Assembly: GCF_040796495.1 (NCBI RefSeq)
Contig: NZ_JBFNQN010000007.1
Coordinates: 124,001 to 188,000, forward strand
Direction: 5' to 3'
Source of the DNA: Kineococcus endophyticus
Lineage (GTDB): Bacteria > Actinomycetota > Actinomycetes > Actinomycetales > Kineococcaceae
DNA: 64,000 nt
Both the position numbers and the translations under genes were made by a program. This document shows, piece by piece, positions 55,635 through 63,861 of this stretch (positions are counted from its first letter, which is position 1; every line of letters begins with the position of its first letter). The notes under the pieces are model-generated. The model was not told the DNA's origin and searched no databases. It saw nothing but the letters and a program-made list of their open reading frames with translations.

Positions 55635-56521
55635 GCGTGACCGAGACCTCCGCGTCCGTGCTGCCCGCCTGGTTGCGGGCCATGCGCCCGCGGCAGTGGG
55701 TCAAGAACGTCCTCGTCCTCGCGCCGGTGTTCCCGGCCGGTTCGCAGGTCGGGCTCGACACGCTCACCGGCGTCGGCGTGGCCTTCGTGCTGTTCTGCCT
55801 CGTCTCCAGCGCCGTCTACCTCATCAACGACGCCAAGGACGTCGAGGCCGACCGGGCCCACCCGCGCAAGCGGTTCCGGCCGATCGCCGCCGGCGAGCTG
55901 AACGCCCGCACGGCCGTCGTCCTGGCCGTCGCGCTGGCGGTCGTCGCCCTCGTCGGCGGAGCGGTGTGGCAGCCCATGCTGGGCGTCGTCCTCGCCGTCT
56001 ACTTCGCGATTCAGCTCGCGTACTGCTTCGGCGTCAAGCACGAACCCGTGCTGGAACTGGCCTGCGTCGCCTCGGGGTTCCTGCTGCGGATGCTCGCCGG
56101 CGGCACCGCCGGGGACATCCCGCTGTCGGGGTGGTTCCTGCTGACGACGGCGTTCGGGTCGCTGTTCATGGCGGCCGGCAAGCGGTACGGCGAGGCCCGC
56201 CGCGGCGAACTCACGGGGGAACCCGTGCGCCGCGTCGTGCAGAAGTACACGACGACGTACCTGCGGTTCGTCTGGACGCTCGCGGCGACCGTCGTCGTCA
56301 CGACGTACGCGCTGTGGGCCGTCGAGGTCCTCGTGCCGCAGTCGGGGACCCAGCTCGCGACGTTGTCCGTCGTGCCGTTCATCCTCGCCGTGATGCGGTA
56401 CGCCGTGGACGTCGACAAGGGGAACGCCGAGGAACCCGAGGAGATCGCCCTGCACGACAAGGTCCTCCTCGTGCTGGCCCTGGCCTGGTGCGGCTCGCTG
56501 CTGCTGGCGGTGTGGCTGTGA
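55631..56521 (+). CDS. ubiA: Decaprenyl-phosphate phosphoribosyltransferase (UbiA family)
   Basis: 296 aa prenyltransferase-fold protein with about nine helices. MRPRQWVKNVLVLAPVFPAG, then the Asp-rich motif NDAKDVEADRAHPRKRFRPI (N-D-x2-D-x3-D-R-x-H-P-x-K-x2-R-P-I) and a second motif YGEARRGEL. These match Rv3806c, which transfers 5-phosphoribose from PRPP to decaprenyl phosphate, the first step to the arabinose donor DPA. The epimerase genes dprE1/dprE2 are not in the window. GTGA overlaps on both sides. Confidence 0.92.
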   Translation: MSVTETSASVLPAWLRAMRPRQWVKNVLVLAPVFPAGSQVGLDTLTGVGVAFVLFCLVSSAVYLINDAKDVEADRAHPRKRFRPIAAGELNARTAVVLAVALAVVALVGGAVWQPMLGVVLAVYFAIQLAYCFGVKHEPVLELACVASGFLLRMLAGGTAGDIPLSGWFLLTTAFGSLFMAAGKRYGEARRGELTGEPVRRVVQKYTTTYLRFVWTLAATVVVTTYALWAVEVLVPQSGTQLATLSVVPFILAVMRYAVDVDKGNAEEPEEIALHDKVLLVLALAWCGSLLLAVWL

Positions 56522-56952
56522 TCCGGGCCGTGACGCAGCACCACCGCTTCGGCGAGGTCGTGCGGTTCCTCGTCTCCGGGGGGATCGCGTACCTCGCCGA
56601 CCTCCTCGTCTTCAACGTGCTGCTGTTCTCCGGCGTCGGGTCGGCGCTGTCGAAGGTCGTCTCGAGCGTCATCGCGATCTTCATCGCGTTCCTCGGGTCG
56701 CGGTACTACACCTGGCGCGACCGGCGCAGCGCGCACCCGGGCCGGGAGTACGCGCTGTTCTTCCTGTTCTCCGCGATCGCGGCGGGGTTGCAGCTGCTGT
56801 GCCTGGTCATCACCCACTACGGGTTCGGCTGGACGTCGCCGCTGGCGGACAACGTCTCCGGCAACGTCGTCGGCATGGCGATCGCCATGGTGTTCCGGTT
56901 CCTGACGTTCCGGACGTTCGTCTTCCCGGACCGGTCCGCCTCGCGTGCCTGA
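56518..56952 (+). CDS. GtrA family membrane protein
   Basis: 144 aa with four helices: VVRFLVSGGIAYLADLLVFN, IAIFIAFLGSRYYTWRDRRS, LFFLFSAIAAGLQLLCLVI, and VGMAIAMVFRFLTFRTFVF. In mycobacteria a GtrA protein of the arabinogalactan cluster (Rv3789) acts with the arabinose-donor or transferase machinery. Second gtrA paralogue in this window (other at 22822-23409). GTG overlaps the ubiA stop; its stop overlaps the next gene by 8 nt. Confidence 0.9.
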   Translation: MIRAVTQHHRFGEVVRFLVSGGIAYLADLLVFNVLLFSGVGSALSKVVSSVIAIFIAFLGSRYYTWRDRRSAHPGREYALFFLFSAIAAGLQLLCLVITHYGFGWTSPLADNVSGNVVGMAIAMVFRFLTFRTFVFPDRSASRA

Positions 56953-58069
56953 CCGCCGGACCTGGCTGCCCGCCGCGGCGGGCGTCGTGCTCGCGGTGGC
57001 CCTGGTCCTGTCGGGGCTGGGGCAGGAGGCGTGGCAGCGCGGCTACGACCTGGCGGTCTACCGGGACGGCGCGCGCGACCTGCTCGCCGGTCGGGACCTG
57101 TACCTGCGCGAGACGTACCGCGGGCACTGGTTCGTCTACCCGCCGTTCGCGGCCGTGCTGTTCCTGCCGCTGCTCGCGCTGCCCGCGACCGCCGACCTCG
57201 TCGTGTGGGACGCCGTACTGCTCGCCGTCACCGTGTGGGCGTGCGTCAAGGTGTTCCGCTCGGTCTCGGCGGGCTGGTCCGTCGGCCTCGGCACGGCGTT
57301 CGTCCTGCTGAGCGACCCGTTCCGCGAGTCCCTCGTCCTGGGGCAGGTGAGCCCCCTCGTCGTCGTCGGGCTCGTCGTCGGCTGCCTCTACGGCGGGCGC
57401 GGGGGAGCGGTGCTCGCCGGGTTGTCGGGGGCCGTGAAGGTGACGCCCGCGCTCGTCGTCGCGGCGTTCGTCAACCGGCGCGCGCGCTGGTGGTTCGCCT
57501 CCGCGGTCGCCGTCGTGGGCCTGGTCGCCACCGTCGTGGGGGTGCTCGTCGCGCCGGAGTCGGCGGCGTCCTACTTCGGCTCGCTCGTCTGGGACTCCTC
57601 GCGCGTGGCGGCGCCCGGGACCACGACGAACAACTCCCTCGCGGGGGCGTTCGCCCACGCCGGGGTGTCGTCCTCGCTGAGCTCGACCCTCGGCCTCGTC
57701 CTGGCCGTCCCGCTGCTGGTGCTCGTCGTCGTCGTGGCGCTGCGCGCGGACTGGCTGGAACGCACCGACCGGCTGCGCTTCGGCCTGCTCGTCTCCCTCG
57801 TGACGTGCCTGGTCTCGCCCGTGACGTGGTCGCACCACGCCCTCGCCGCCCCGATCGCGGCCGTCGCACTCCTCGCGTGGGGGCGGTTCCGGTGGCTGGT
57901 GGTCCTCGCGGGGATCCCGTGGCTGCTGCCCGTCCTGCACTGGGGCACGCTCGCCGCCGAGACGCGGCCGGTCTCGCTCCTCGTCCTCGTCGCCCTCCTC
58001 GCCCTCACGCCGCGCGGCGGCCCCGCTCGTGGGCGCGCCGCGGGGGATGGGCTCGTCGCCCGGCGCTAG
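56945..58069 (+). CDS. GT87-type membrane glycosyltransferase
   Basis: 374 aa with about ten helices. DLAVYRDGARDLLAGRDLY (about 35-53) contains the acidic outer-loop motif of GT87/DUF2029 enzymes (PimE, AftC), then HWFVYPPFAAVLFLPL, SDPFRESLVLGQVSPLVV and VTWSHHALAAP. Probably a polyprenyl-phosphate-sugar transferase acting outside the membrane, possibly an AftC-like branching arabinosyltransferase given the cluster, but this is inference. Last gene of the run, followed by a repeat-containing spacer. Confidence 0.86.
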   Translation: MPDRRTWLPAAAGVVLAVALVLSGLGQEAWQRGYDLAVYRDGARDLLAGRDLYLRETYRGHWFVYPPFAAVLFLPLLALPATADLVVWDAVLLAVTVWACVKVFRSVSAGWSVGLGTAFVLLSDPFRESLVLGQVSPLVVVGLVVGCLYGGRGGAVLAGLSGAVKVTPALVVAAFVNRRARWWFASAVAVVGLVATVVGVLVAPESAASYFGSLVWDSSRVAAPGTTTNNSLAGAFAHAGVSSSLSSTLGLVLAVPLLVLVVVVALRADWLERTDRLRFGLLVSLVTCLVSPVTWSHHALAAPIAAVALLAWGRFRWLVVLAGIPWLLPVLHWGTLAAETRPVSLLVLVALLALTPRGGPARGRAAGDGLVARR

Positions 58070-58086
58070 CGCGCCGGCTCCAGCAT

Positions 58087-58126
58087 CCGGCTCACAGGTC
58101 GAGCGCGCGGCGTCAACGAGCCACCC
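58087..58126. repeat. Second member of the 19.2-kb palindromic repeat family
   Basis: The segment CCGGCTCAC...GGCGTCAACGAGCC aligns with 19205-19245 (CCGGCTCAC...GCTGCGTCAACGAGCC). CCGGCTC is duplicated just upstream (58073-58079), and GGCTCGT (58050-58056, inside the GT87 gene end) pairs with ACGAGCC (58116-58122). It fills the 67-nt space between convergent genes and may act as a terminator for both. Confidence 0.55.
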
Positions 58127-58136
58127 CCCGGGGGCG

Positions 58137-60152
58137 TCAGACGCGGGCGACCTTGCCGGTGGTGGAGCTGAAGCTCAGCGTCCCGCCCTGGAACGTCTGG
58201 GTGAGCGTGGTGCCGTTCCACACCTCGTCGCCGGTGGGCATCCCGAGGGAGCCGTTCTCCCAGCCCTGCGCGGCCCACGCGTCGTAGACGGCGCCGCGGA
58301 CGGCGTGCACGCCGGACGTCGGGCCCCAGTAGATCGACCCGCCCTGGAAGCGGGTGAAGAACCCGCGGCCGTTCGGGAGGGCGGCGTCGCTCGTCACGGG
58401 GAACCCGAGACCGCCGTTCTCCCAGCCGAGGGAACCCCACTCCTGCAGGATGGCGCCGCGGACGGCGTGCGCGCCCGCGAACGGCGTCCAGTAGATCGAC
58501 CCGCCCTGGAACTGCGTGTACCAGCCGATCCCGTTCGGGGTGGGGGCGTCGGAGGTGGACGGGAAGCCCATCCCGTTCTCCCAGCCCAGCCGGGCCCACT
58601 CGGAGCGGATCGCGCCGCGGACGGCGTGCGCGCCGGTCGCGGGCGAGAAGTACACCGACCCGCCCTGGAAGTGGTTGTAGAACCCGACGCCGTTCGGGGT
58701 GCGGCTGTCACCGGTGGTGGGGAATCCGAGGCCGTTCTCCCAGCCCAGGCGCGCCCACTCCGAGCGGATGGCGCCGCGGACGTCCCACGCGCCGGCGGCC
58801 GAGGCGTAGATCGAACCGCCCGCGAAGTGCTGGTAGGACCCCTGGCCGTTGGGCGTCGCGAGCTCGGCGCTCGTGGCCCCGCCCAGCGGACCGGAGGCCC
58901 CGCCGAGGGCGCCGTAGCGCTGCTGGACGGCGCTGACGATGGAGAACCAGTCCGAGCGCAGCCCGGCGAGCTGGCGGATGCGGGTGCCGGTCAGCGTCGC
59001 GGTCCCGTTCGTGCACAGCAGCTTGGCCGACGTCACGCGGCCGCCGTAGTCGCCGCGGCCGTCGCGGCCGGTGATGACGAGCCCGGTCGCCGACCCGGCG
59101 TTGCCGCAGGCGCTGTCGAAGGCGGTCGCCGGGACGGTGGCCGACCAGTCGGCGACGCTGGACCCGGCGGCCGCGCCCGGGCCCGAGAACGGGTCGGCGC
59201 GGGCGGTCAGGTACGGCTTGGACCCTGTGACCGTCCAGCCGCCGTTGGAGGAGGAGAACTGCGTGAAGGCGACCTGCCCGCCGTAGGAGCGGATCTCCCC
59301 GGCCGTGGCGGCGATGGCGGAGTCCGTGGAGGCGGGGGTCGTCCAGGTGGTCGCGCCGTTCCGGTCGCGCAGCTCCGAGCCCCGGTAGACCTGGCACGCG
59401 GTGGTGTCGCAGATGTCGGTCTGGGCCTGCGGGTTCAGGACGGACATGGCGTAGCTGCGGGCGGCGACGGCCTGCGCCTTGAGGGCCTCGGGGTGGAACG
59501 AGGACGGGGACTCCGCGGGCACGACGCCGCGCAGGTACGTCTCGAGCGGGACGTCGTTGACGACGGTGAGGGTCGAGCCCGTGACGATGCGGATCGTCCC
59601 GTCGTACCGGACGAAGGTGCCGTCGCCCTTCTGCAGCAGGACGCCGTCGGGGCCGCTGATCGTGACCGTTCCGCCCCAGGTCTCCTTCCAGCCACCGTTC
59701 GCGGCGTTGCCGGAACCGACCGTCGCGGACAGGCCGTTCCCCGAGGGCGCGACGACGAGCCGCTGCCCGGCACCGATCTTCTGACCGCTGGAGGACAGCG
59801 TGAGCTGGGCGGAGGTCGGCGCGGTGACGGCGACGGCCGCGTTGGCGAAGGACGTGAGGCCGACGCGCAGCGTGCGGTTCGCCTGGTTCCCGACGGACGT
59901 GCCGGGGTAGTAGAAGTCGAGGATCGTCCGGTAGGACTGCCCGGACAGGGCCCGCGACTGCGCGCCCCACTGCGACATCCCGATGCCGTGGCCGTACCCG
60001 TGCCCGACGACGGCGAACGCGCCCCCGACGGCGGGGCGGACCTCGTCGGCCTGCGCGGGCAGCGTCGTGAGGGTCGCGAGGGTTCCCGTGGCGGTGAGCG
60101 CGACGGCCGTCGCGGCCAGGGCCCGGGTCAGGCGACGGGTTCGGGTGCGCAC
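58137..60152 (-). CDS. Secreted SpoIID-domain protein with five LGFP repeats
   Basis: 671 aa. Signal peptide (ALAATAVALTATGTLATLTT, cleavage near PAQA). Residues about 45-400 hold a SpoIID/LytB-type domain: GHGYGHGIGMSQWGAQ, YRTILDFYYPGT, VVNDVPLETYLRGVVPAESP with the family's Glu, and EALKAQAVAARSYAMS. Residues about 409-671 are five LGFP units of about 53 residues (each with W-x-x-x-G-W-E-N-G-x-G-F-P and F-Q-G-G-S-I-Y). SpoIID is a peptidoglycan lytic transglycosylase in sporulating bacteria; LGFP is a wall-anchoring module. GTG 60152 has GGAGGAA. Confidence 0.9.
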   Translation of the reverse strand: MRTRTRRLTRALAATAVALTATGTLATLTTLPAQADEVRPAVGGAFAVVGHGYGHGIGMSQWGAQSRALSGQSYRTILDFYYPGTSVGNQANRTLRVGLTSFANAAVAVTAPTSAQLTLSSSGQKIGAGQRLVVAPSGNGLSATVGSGNAANGGWKETWGGTVTISGPDGVLLQKGDGTFVRYDGTIRIVTGSTLTVVNDVPLETYLRGVVPAESPSSFHPEALKAQAVAARSYAMSVLNPQAQTDICDTTACQVYRGSELRDRNGATTWTTPASTDSAIAATAGEIRSYGGQVAFTQFSSSNGGWTVTGSKPYLTARADPFSGPGAAAGSSVADWSATVPATAFDSACGNAGSATGLVITGRDGRGDYGGRVTSAKLLCTNGTATLTGTRIRQLAGLRSDWFSIVSAVQQRYGALGGASGPLGGATSAELATPNGQGSYQHFAGGSIYASAAGAWDVRGAIRSEWARLGWENGLGFPTTGDSRTPNGVGFYNHFQGGSVYFSPATGAHAVRGAIRSEWARLGWENGMGFPSTSDAPTPNGIGWYTQFQGGSIYWTPFAGAHAVRGAILQEWGSLGWENGGLGFPVTSDAALPNGRGFFTRFQGGSIYWGPTSGVHAVRGAVYDAWAAQGWENGSLGMPTGDEVWNGTTLTQTFQGGTLSFSSTTGKVARV

Positions 60153-60168
60153 GGGTTCCTCCAGGGTT

Positions 60169-61398
60169 TCAGTTGCCGGTGTAGCTGGTCGAGGTGGTGC
60201 GCCGGGCGGCGTCCCAGGTGATGGAGCCGCCCTGGAAGTCGACCCGCAGGCCGCCGGGGACGGGGTACTCGTCGCGCGTGGGGAACCCGAGACGGCCGTT
60301 CTCCCAGCCCTGCCGGGCCCACGCGTCGCGCAGCGCGCCGCGGACGGCGTGCGCCCCGGTGGCGGGGGACCAGTAGACGGACCCGCCCTCGAAGTGGGTG
60401 TAGTACCCCGGCTTCGTCGGCGTCCGGGCGTCACCGGAGACGGGGAACCCCAGGCCGTTCTCCCAGCCGAGCTGGGCCCAGCGGTCGCGGATCGCGCCGC
60501 GCACCTCGAAGGACCCCGTCGCGGGGGAGGAGTAGATCGAACCGGACTGGAAGTGGTTGTACGCGCCGGTGCGACGGGGGGTGCGGAGTTCGTCGGTCAG
60601 CGGGACCCCGAGGGTTCCGACCCCGCCGATCCGGTCGAACCGGGCACGGATCCCGCCGTGCACCTCGCGGACCGGCGTGGTGGGGGAGGAGTAGACGGTG
60701 CCGTAGTGGTAGTCCTTGCGGGCGACGCCCCCGGCCGCCGTGGTGCGGCGGCCACCGACGTCGCCGCCGAGCACGGACCGTTCGGCACCGAGGGCGATCC
60801 AGTGCCCGCGCAGCGGGTCCGTCGTCCCCGTCCACCACGACGTCTCGCGCGCCGCGCCGGAGAACGTCAGGGAGAGGTGGATGTGGTTCGTGTGCGGGTC
60901 GGGCCCGGTGTACGGCTGCCACCCCGCGGCGGCGTTGTAGGTCTTCCAGACCTGCTTGTTCCAGATGACGTACATGACGCCGAGGCGCCGCGCGTTGGCG
61001 GCGACGTTCCCGGCGGAGTCGGTGGCCAGCAACCAGGTGAGGAACTCCCCGGCGAGCGCGGCCTGCGTGGGGTTCGTCGCCTCCAGCATCCAGTCGACGG
61101 CCCGGCCGTCGGAGTGCTCGGAGACCGGGACGCCGCTGGCCGGGCACTCGCGGGCCGTGCCGATCGTCTGCTTGCCGTAGGCGTCGCGGATCAGCTGGGC
61201 GAGCGCCAGGGTTCCGGGTTGCGGCGGCTGGCAGCTGATCGGAGCCTGGTAGCGCGGGAAGGCGTCGACGTCCGCGGGGAGCCCGCCGGGAACCCGGGGG
61301 GCCGCCTGCGCCGGGAGGCCGGTGGCCAGGACCGCCCCGGCGACGAGCAGGGACAACCCCGCGCGCAGGGCGGTCCGGGCCGGACGTCGACGCTCCAC
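60169..61398 (-). CDS. Secreted M15-like peptidase with LGFP repeats
   Basis: 409 aa. Signal peptide (LRAGLSLLVAGAVLATGLPAQA minus ends). Residues about 35-195 form a D-Ala-D-Ala carboxypeptidase-like domain: PVSEHSDGRAVDWML gives the H-x6-D zinc ligands, VMYVIWNKQVW is conserved, and PHTNHIHLSLTF gives the last His pair. Residues about 252-409 are three LGFP units; a degenerate fourth may precede them. Probably cleaves peptide stems or cross-links while held on the wall. GTG 61398, 16 nt upstream of the SpoIID gene's start region, same strand. Confidence 0.87.
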   Translation of the reverse strand: MERRRPARTALRAGLSLLVAGAVLATGLPAQAAPRVPGGLPADVDAFPRYQAPISCQPPQPGTLALAQLIRDAYGKQTIGTARECPASGVPVSEHSDGRAVDWMLEATNPTQAALAGEFLTWLLATDSAGNVAANARRLGVMYVIWNKQVWKTYNAAAGWQPYTGPDPHTNHIHLSLTFSGAARETSWWTGTTDPLRGHWIALGAERSVLGGDVGGRRTTAAGGVARKDYHYGTVYSSPTTPVREVHGGIRARFDRIGGVGTLGVPLTDELRTPRRTGAYNHFQSGSIYSSPATGSFEVRGAIRDRWAQLGWENGLGFPVSGDARTPTKPGYYTHFEGGSVYWSPATGAHAVRGALRDAWARQGWENGRLGFPTRDEYPVPGGLRVDFQGGSITWDAARRTTSTSYTGN

Positions 61399-61399
61399 G

Positions 61400-63409
61400 T
61401 CACTTCTTCTTCACGGTGATCTTGCCCGAGGACCGCGTCCATGTGAGGGTTCCGCCCTCGAACTCCATGCGGGTCCCGCCGTCGACCGAGACCTCGTCCT
61501 TGGTCGGGAACCCCAGGAAGGAGTTCTCCCAGCCCAGGGAGGCCCAGGTGTCGCGGAAGGCGCCGGTGATCGCGTGCGCACCGGTCGAGGGCGACCAGTA
61601 CACCGACCCCTTCTGGAAGTGGTTGTAGTACCCCTTGCCGTTCGGGGTGGGGGTGTCGTCGACGGTCGGGAAACCCAGACCGTACTCCCAGCCGAGCGCG
61701 GCCCAGCGGTCGCGGATCGCGCCGGTCGTCCAGTGCGCCCCGGTGGCGGCGGAGTAGTAGATCGAGCCGCCCTGGAAGTGGGTGAAGAACCCGCCCTTGG
61801 CCGCGCCGTCGCCCGTGACGGGGAAACCGGCGGGGCCCCCCTCCCAGCCCATGGACGCCCACTTCTGCCGGATGGCGCCGCGGACCTCGTGGGCGCCGGT
61901 GGCCGGCGACCAGTAGATCGAGCCGCCCTGGAAGTGGTTGTAGAACCCGCCCTTGGCCGGGGAGTCGTCCGTCGTGGGGAACCCCAGGCCGTTCTCCCAG
62001 CCGAGCCGTCCCCACAGCGCCAGGATCGCGCCGCGGACGGTGTGGGCGCCGGTGGCCTTCGACCAGTAGATCGCACCGCCGGAGTAGAACCGGTAGGACC
62101 CGGCGCCGTTCGGGGTGTCGTTCTCGTCGGTCGTGGGACCGCCGAGGTTCCCGGCACCACCGATGGCGGCGTACTTCGCGGCGATGGCGGTGGTCGTCGC
62201 CCCGCCGAGGAGCTGGCCCACGCGGTCGCGGATCGCGTCCATCTTCGTGAACCCGACGTTGCCGGGGCAGGCCGTGTAGCCGACGTCGCGGTGGGCGTTG
62301 ATCGTGCGCAGCTTGACGGTCGTGCCGGGGGAGTACTTCGCGGTGCCGCCGCCGGCCGACGTCAGGTACGCGGCGCCGTCGGCGGGCAGGCCGTACATCG
62401 ACAGCTTCCACGCGATGACCTGCGCCACGGACTCCAGGCACGCGGCGCTGGGGGCGATCGAGGTGAAGTCGCCCATCATCGAGACACCGAAGGTGTCGGT
62501 GTTGAACCCGCCGGCGTGGGCGCCGACGACCGGCAGCGTGATGCCGCCCGCGCGGCCTTCCCAGATGCCGCCGAAGCGGTCGACGACGAAGTTGTAGCCG
62601 AGGTCGGACCAGCCGAGGGAGACCGTGTGGTAGCGGTACATGCTGCGGATCACGGACGGCACGTCGGCCTGGTTGTAGGTCCCGCCGTCGGCGGTGTGGT
62701 GCACGACGACGGCCTTGATGGTGTCGCTGTAGCCGACCCCGCCGCGGCGCAGGGACTCGTCGGCACCCCACTGGGCGCGGGTCCTGATGGCCGGCTGCGG
62801 CAGCACCTTGGGGGAGGCCTTGGTGGCCTGCAGCTGGGCGTCGCGGTCGCTCGAGGCGGGGCTGGACAGCGTCGTGCGGGCCAGGGCGGAGGCCTCGCCG
62901 GCGTCGACGACCTGCAGGTGCGCGTCGGCCACGTCGGCCTGCGGGAGGCGGACCTGGACCGTCGCGCCGGTGCCGAGCGCGCCGACCCACATCGGGTCCG
63001 AGGCGGTGACCGAGCGGCGTCCCTCGGCGGTGTCGGGGTCGGGCTCGGAGTCGTTGAGGGGCAGGTCGCTCCACCCGGTCCAGCCGCCGCCGGCGAGGCG
63101 GACGCGGACGGAGATCGTGTCGGTGGAGGCGCCCGAGGGGAAGGTGACGCCGACCATGTGCCCGCCGTCGACGGGAACGCTCACGACGGCCAGGCCGGGG
63201 CCGGCCTCCGCCTGCGCGGACGACAGCAGGGAGGCCGAGCGCTGGGCGCCGAGCGAGAACGCCCGGGTCGAGCCGGTGACCTGCAGGGCCGCGGGGCTGA
63301 GGGCGCTGGCCGAGTCGCTCCCGGCCGCCAGGCAGGCGCCGACGACGCCGGTGCCGACGGCACCCGTCAGCAGGGTGCGGCGGGACAGGGGGGTCTGGAC
63401 GGACCGCAT
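61400..63409 (-). CDS. Tat-exported N-acetylmuramoyl-L-alanine amidase with five LGFP repeats
   Basis: 669 aa. Tat signal SRRTLLTGAVGTGVVGACLA. Residues about 60-190 are a beta-rich region (GMVGV-like strands), then an Amidase_2/PGRP domain (about 225-400): zinc ligands His in VVVHHTADGG, His in INAHRDVGYTACPGNVGF and Cys in the same segment; GYNFVVDRFGGIWEGRAGG and GVSMMGDF are conserved. Residues about 411-669 are five LGFP units. Hydrolyses the bond between MurNAc and L-Ala. ATG 63409 has GAGAGGA; a good promoter lies 155 nt upstream. Stop abuts the M15 gene start (1 nt). Confidence 0.92.
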   Translation of the reverse strand: MRSVQTPLSRRTLLTGAVGTGVVGACLAAGSDSASALSPAALQVTGSTRAFSLGAQRSASLLSSAQAEAGPGLAVVSVPVDGGHMVGVTFPSGASTDTISVRVRLAGGGWTGWSDLPLNDSEPDPDTAEGRRSVTASDPMWVGALGTGATVQVRLPQADVADAHLQVVDAGEASALARTTLSSPASSDRDAQLQATKASPKVLPQPAIRTRAQWGADESLRRGGVGYSDTIKAVVVHHTADGGTYNQADVPSVIRSMYRYHTVSLGWSDLGYNFVVDRFGGIWEGRAGGITLPVVGAHAGGFNTDTFGVSMMGDFTSIAPSAACLESVAQVIAWKLSMYGLPADGAAYLTSAGGGTAKYSPGTTVKLRTINAHRDVGYTACPGNVGFTKMDAIRDRVGQLLGGATTTAIAAKYAAIGGAGNLGGPTTDENDTPNGAGSYRFYSGGAIYWSKATGAHTVRGAILALWGRLGWENGLGFPTTDDSPAKGGFYNHFQGGSIYWSPATGAHEVRGAIRQKWASMGWEGGPAGFPVTGDGAAKGGFFTHFQGGSIYYSAATGAHWTTGAIRDRWAALGWEYGLGFPTVDDTPTPNGKGYYNHFQKGSVYWSPSTGAHAITGAFRDTWASLGWENSFLGFPTKDEVSVDGGTRMEFEGGTLTWTRSSGKITVKKK

Positions 63410-63563
63410 CGGGTTCGTTCCTCTCTGGCGGGGGCGGTGCTCACTGCCGGTGCTCACTACGTGCGGGGACACACCCACACGGGCGAACGCTCGGCCTCGG
63501 CATCGGCGCATCGACTCCCGACCTTGAGCGTGTCGCTCCCGGGCTGTGCCCGGTCCGTCACGC

Positions 63564-63593
63564 AAAGTAGGGGACGATGCCTGTGGTGTACAA
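63564..63593 (-). promoter_or_regulatory. Promoter of the LGFP gene trio
   Basis: On the minus strand TTGTAC (63588-63593) and TACTTT (63564-63569) are 18 nt apart. Transcription would start near 63557 and give a leader of about 148 nt before the amidase ATG. The long leader shows no recognisable riboswitch. Confidence 0.55.
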
Positions 63594-63714
63594 GGTGCTG
63601 GAGTGCACAACCTCGTAACACCTCTGTGGTCACTCGTTTACTCTACGTCACAATCGGCGCACGAGTCCCAGAGCTGAAGACACTTCCGGCACAGGTTCCT
63701 CCCTGGAACGACAC

Positions 63715-63748
63715 AGCCCTCCGAGCCCCGCAGGGGGCTCGGAGGGCT
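63715..63748. terminator. Hairpin terminator after the DUF1501 gene
   Basis: AGCCCTCCGAGCCCC (63715-63729) and GGGGCTCGGAGGGCT (63734-63748) are exact 15-nt arms with a GCAG loop. It lies 114 nt downstream of the minus-strand DUF1501 stop. The rest of the 452-nt gap (63410-63861) holds the LGFP promoter and no gene. Confidence 0.85.
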
Positions 63749-63832
63749 GGTCCGGGGAACGGTCGGGGTGGGTCCAGCAAGCGTCCAGGGTGGTTCCAGA
63801 CGCCGTCCGGGGGACGCCTGCGCGGGTGCGAT

Positions 63833-63847
63833 GTCACTGTCAGTGAC
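63833..63847. repeat. 15-nt palindrome after the DUF1501 stop codon
   Basis: GTCACTG-T-CAGTGAC is a perfect inverted repeat with a 1-nt centre, 14 nt past the stop. Too short a loop for an RNA hairpin, so a protein-binding site is more likely; function unknown. Confidence 0.35.
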
Positions 63848-63861
63848 GACGCAGCGGAGGG

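Noticed and set aside
63410-63557. Long leader of the amidase gene considered as a riboswitch (ydaO/c-di-AMP type often precedes wall hydrolases)
   Set aside because: I could not find the conserved sequence blocks or a consistent fold by eye.
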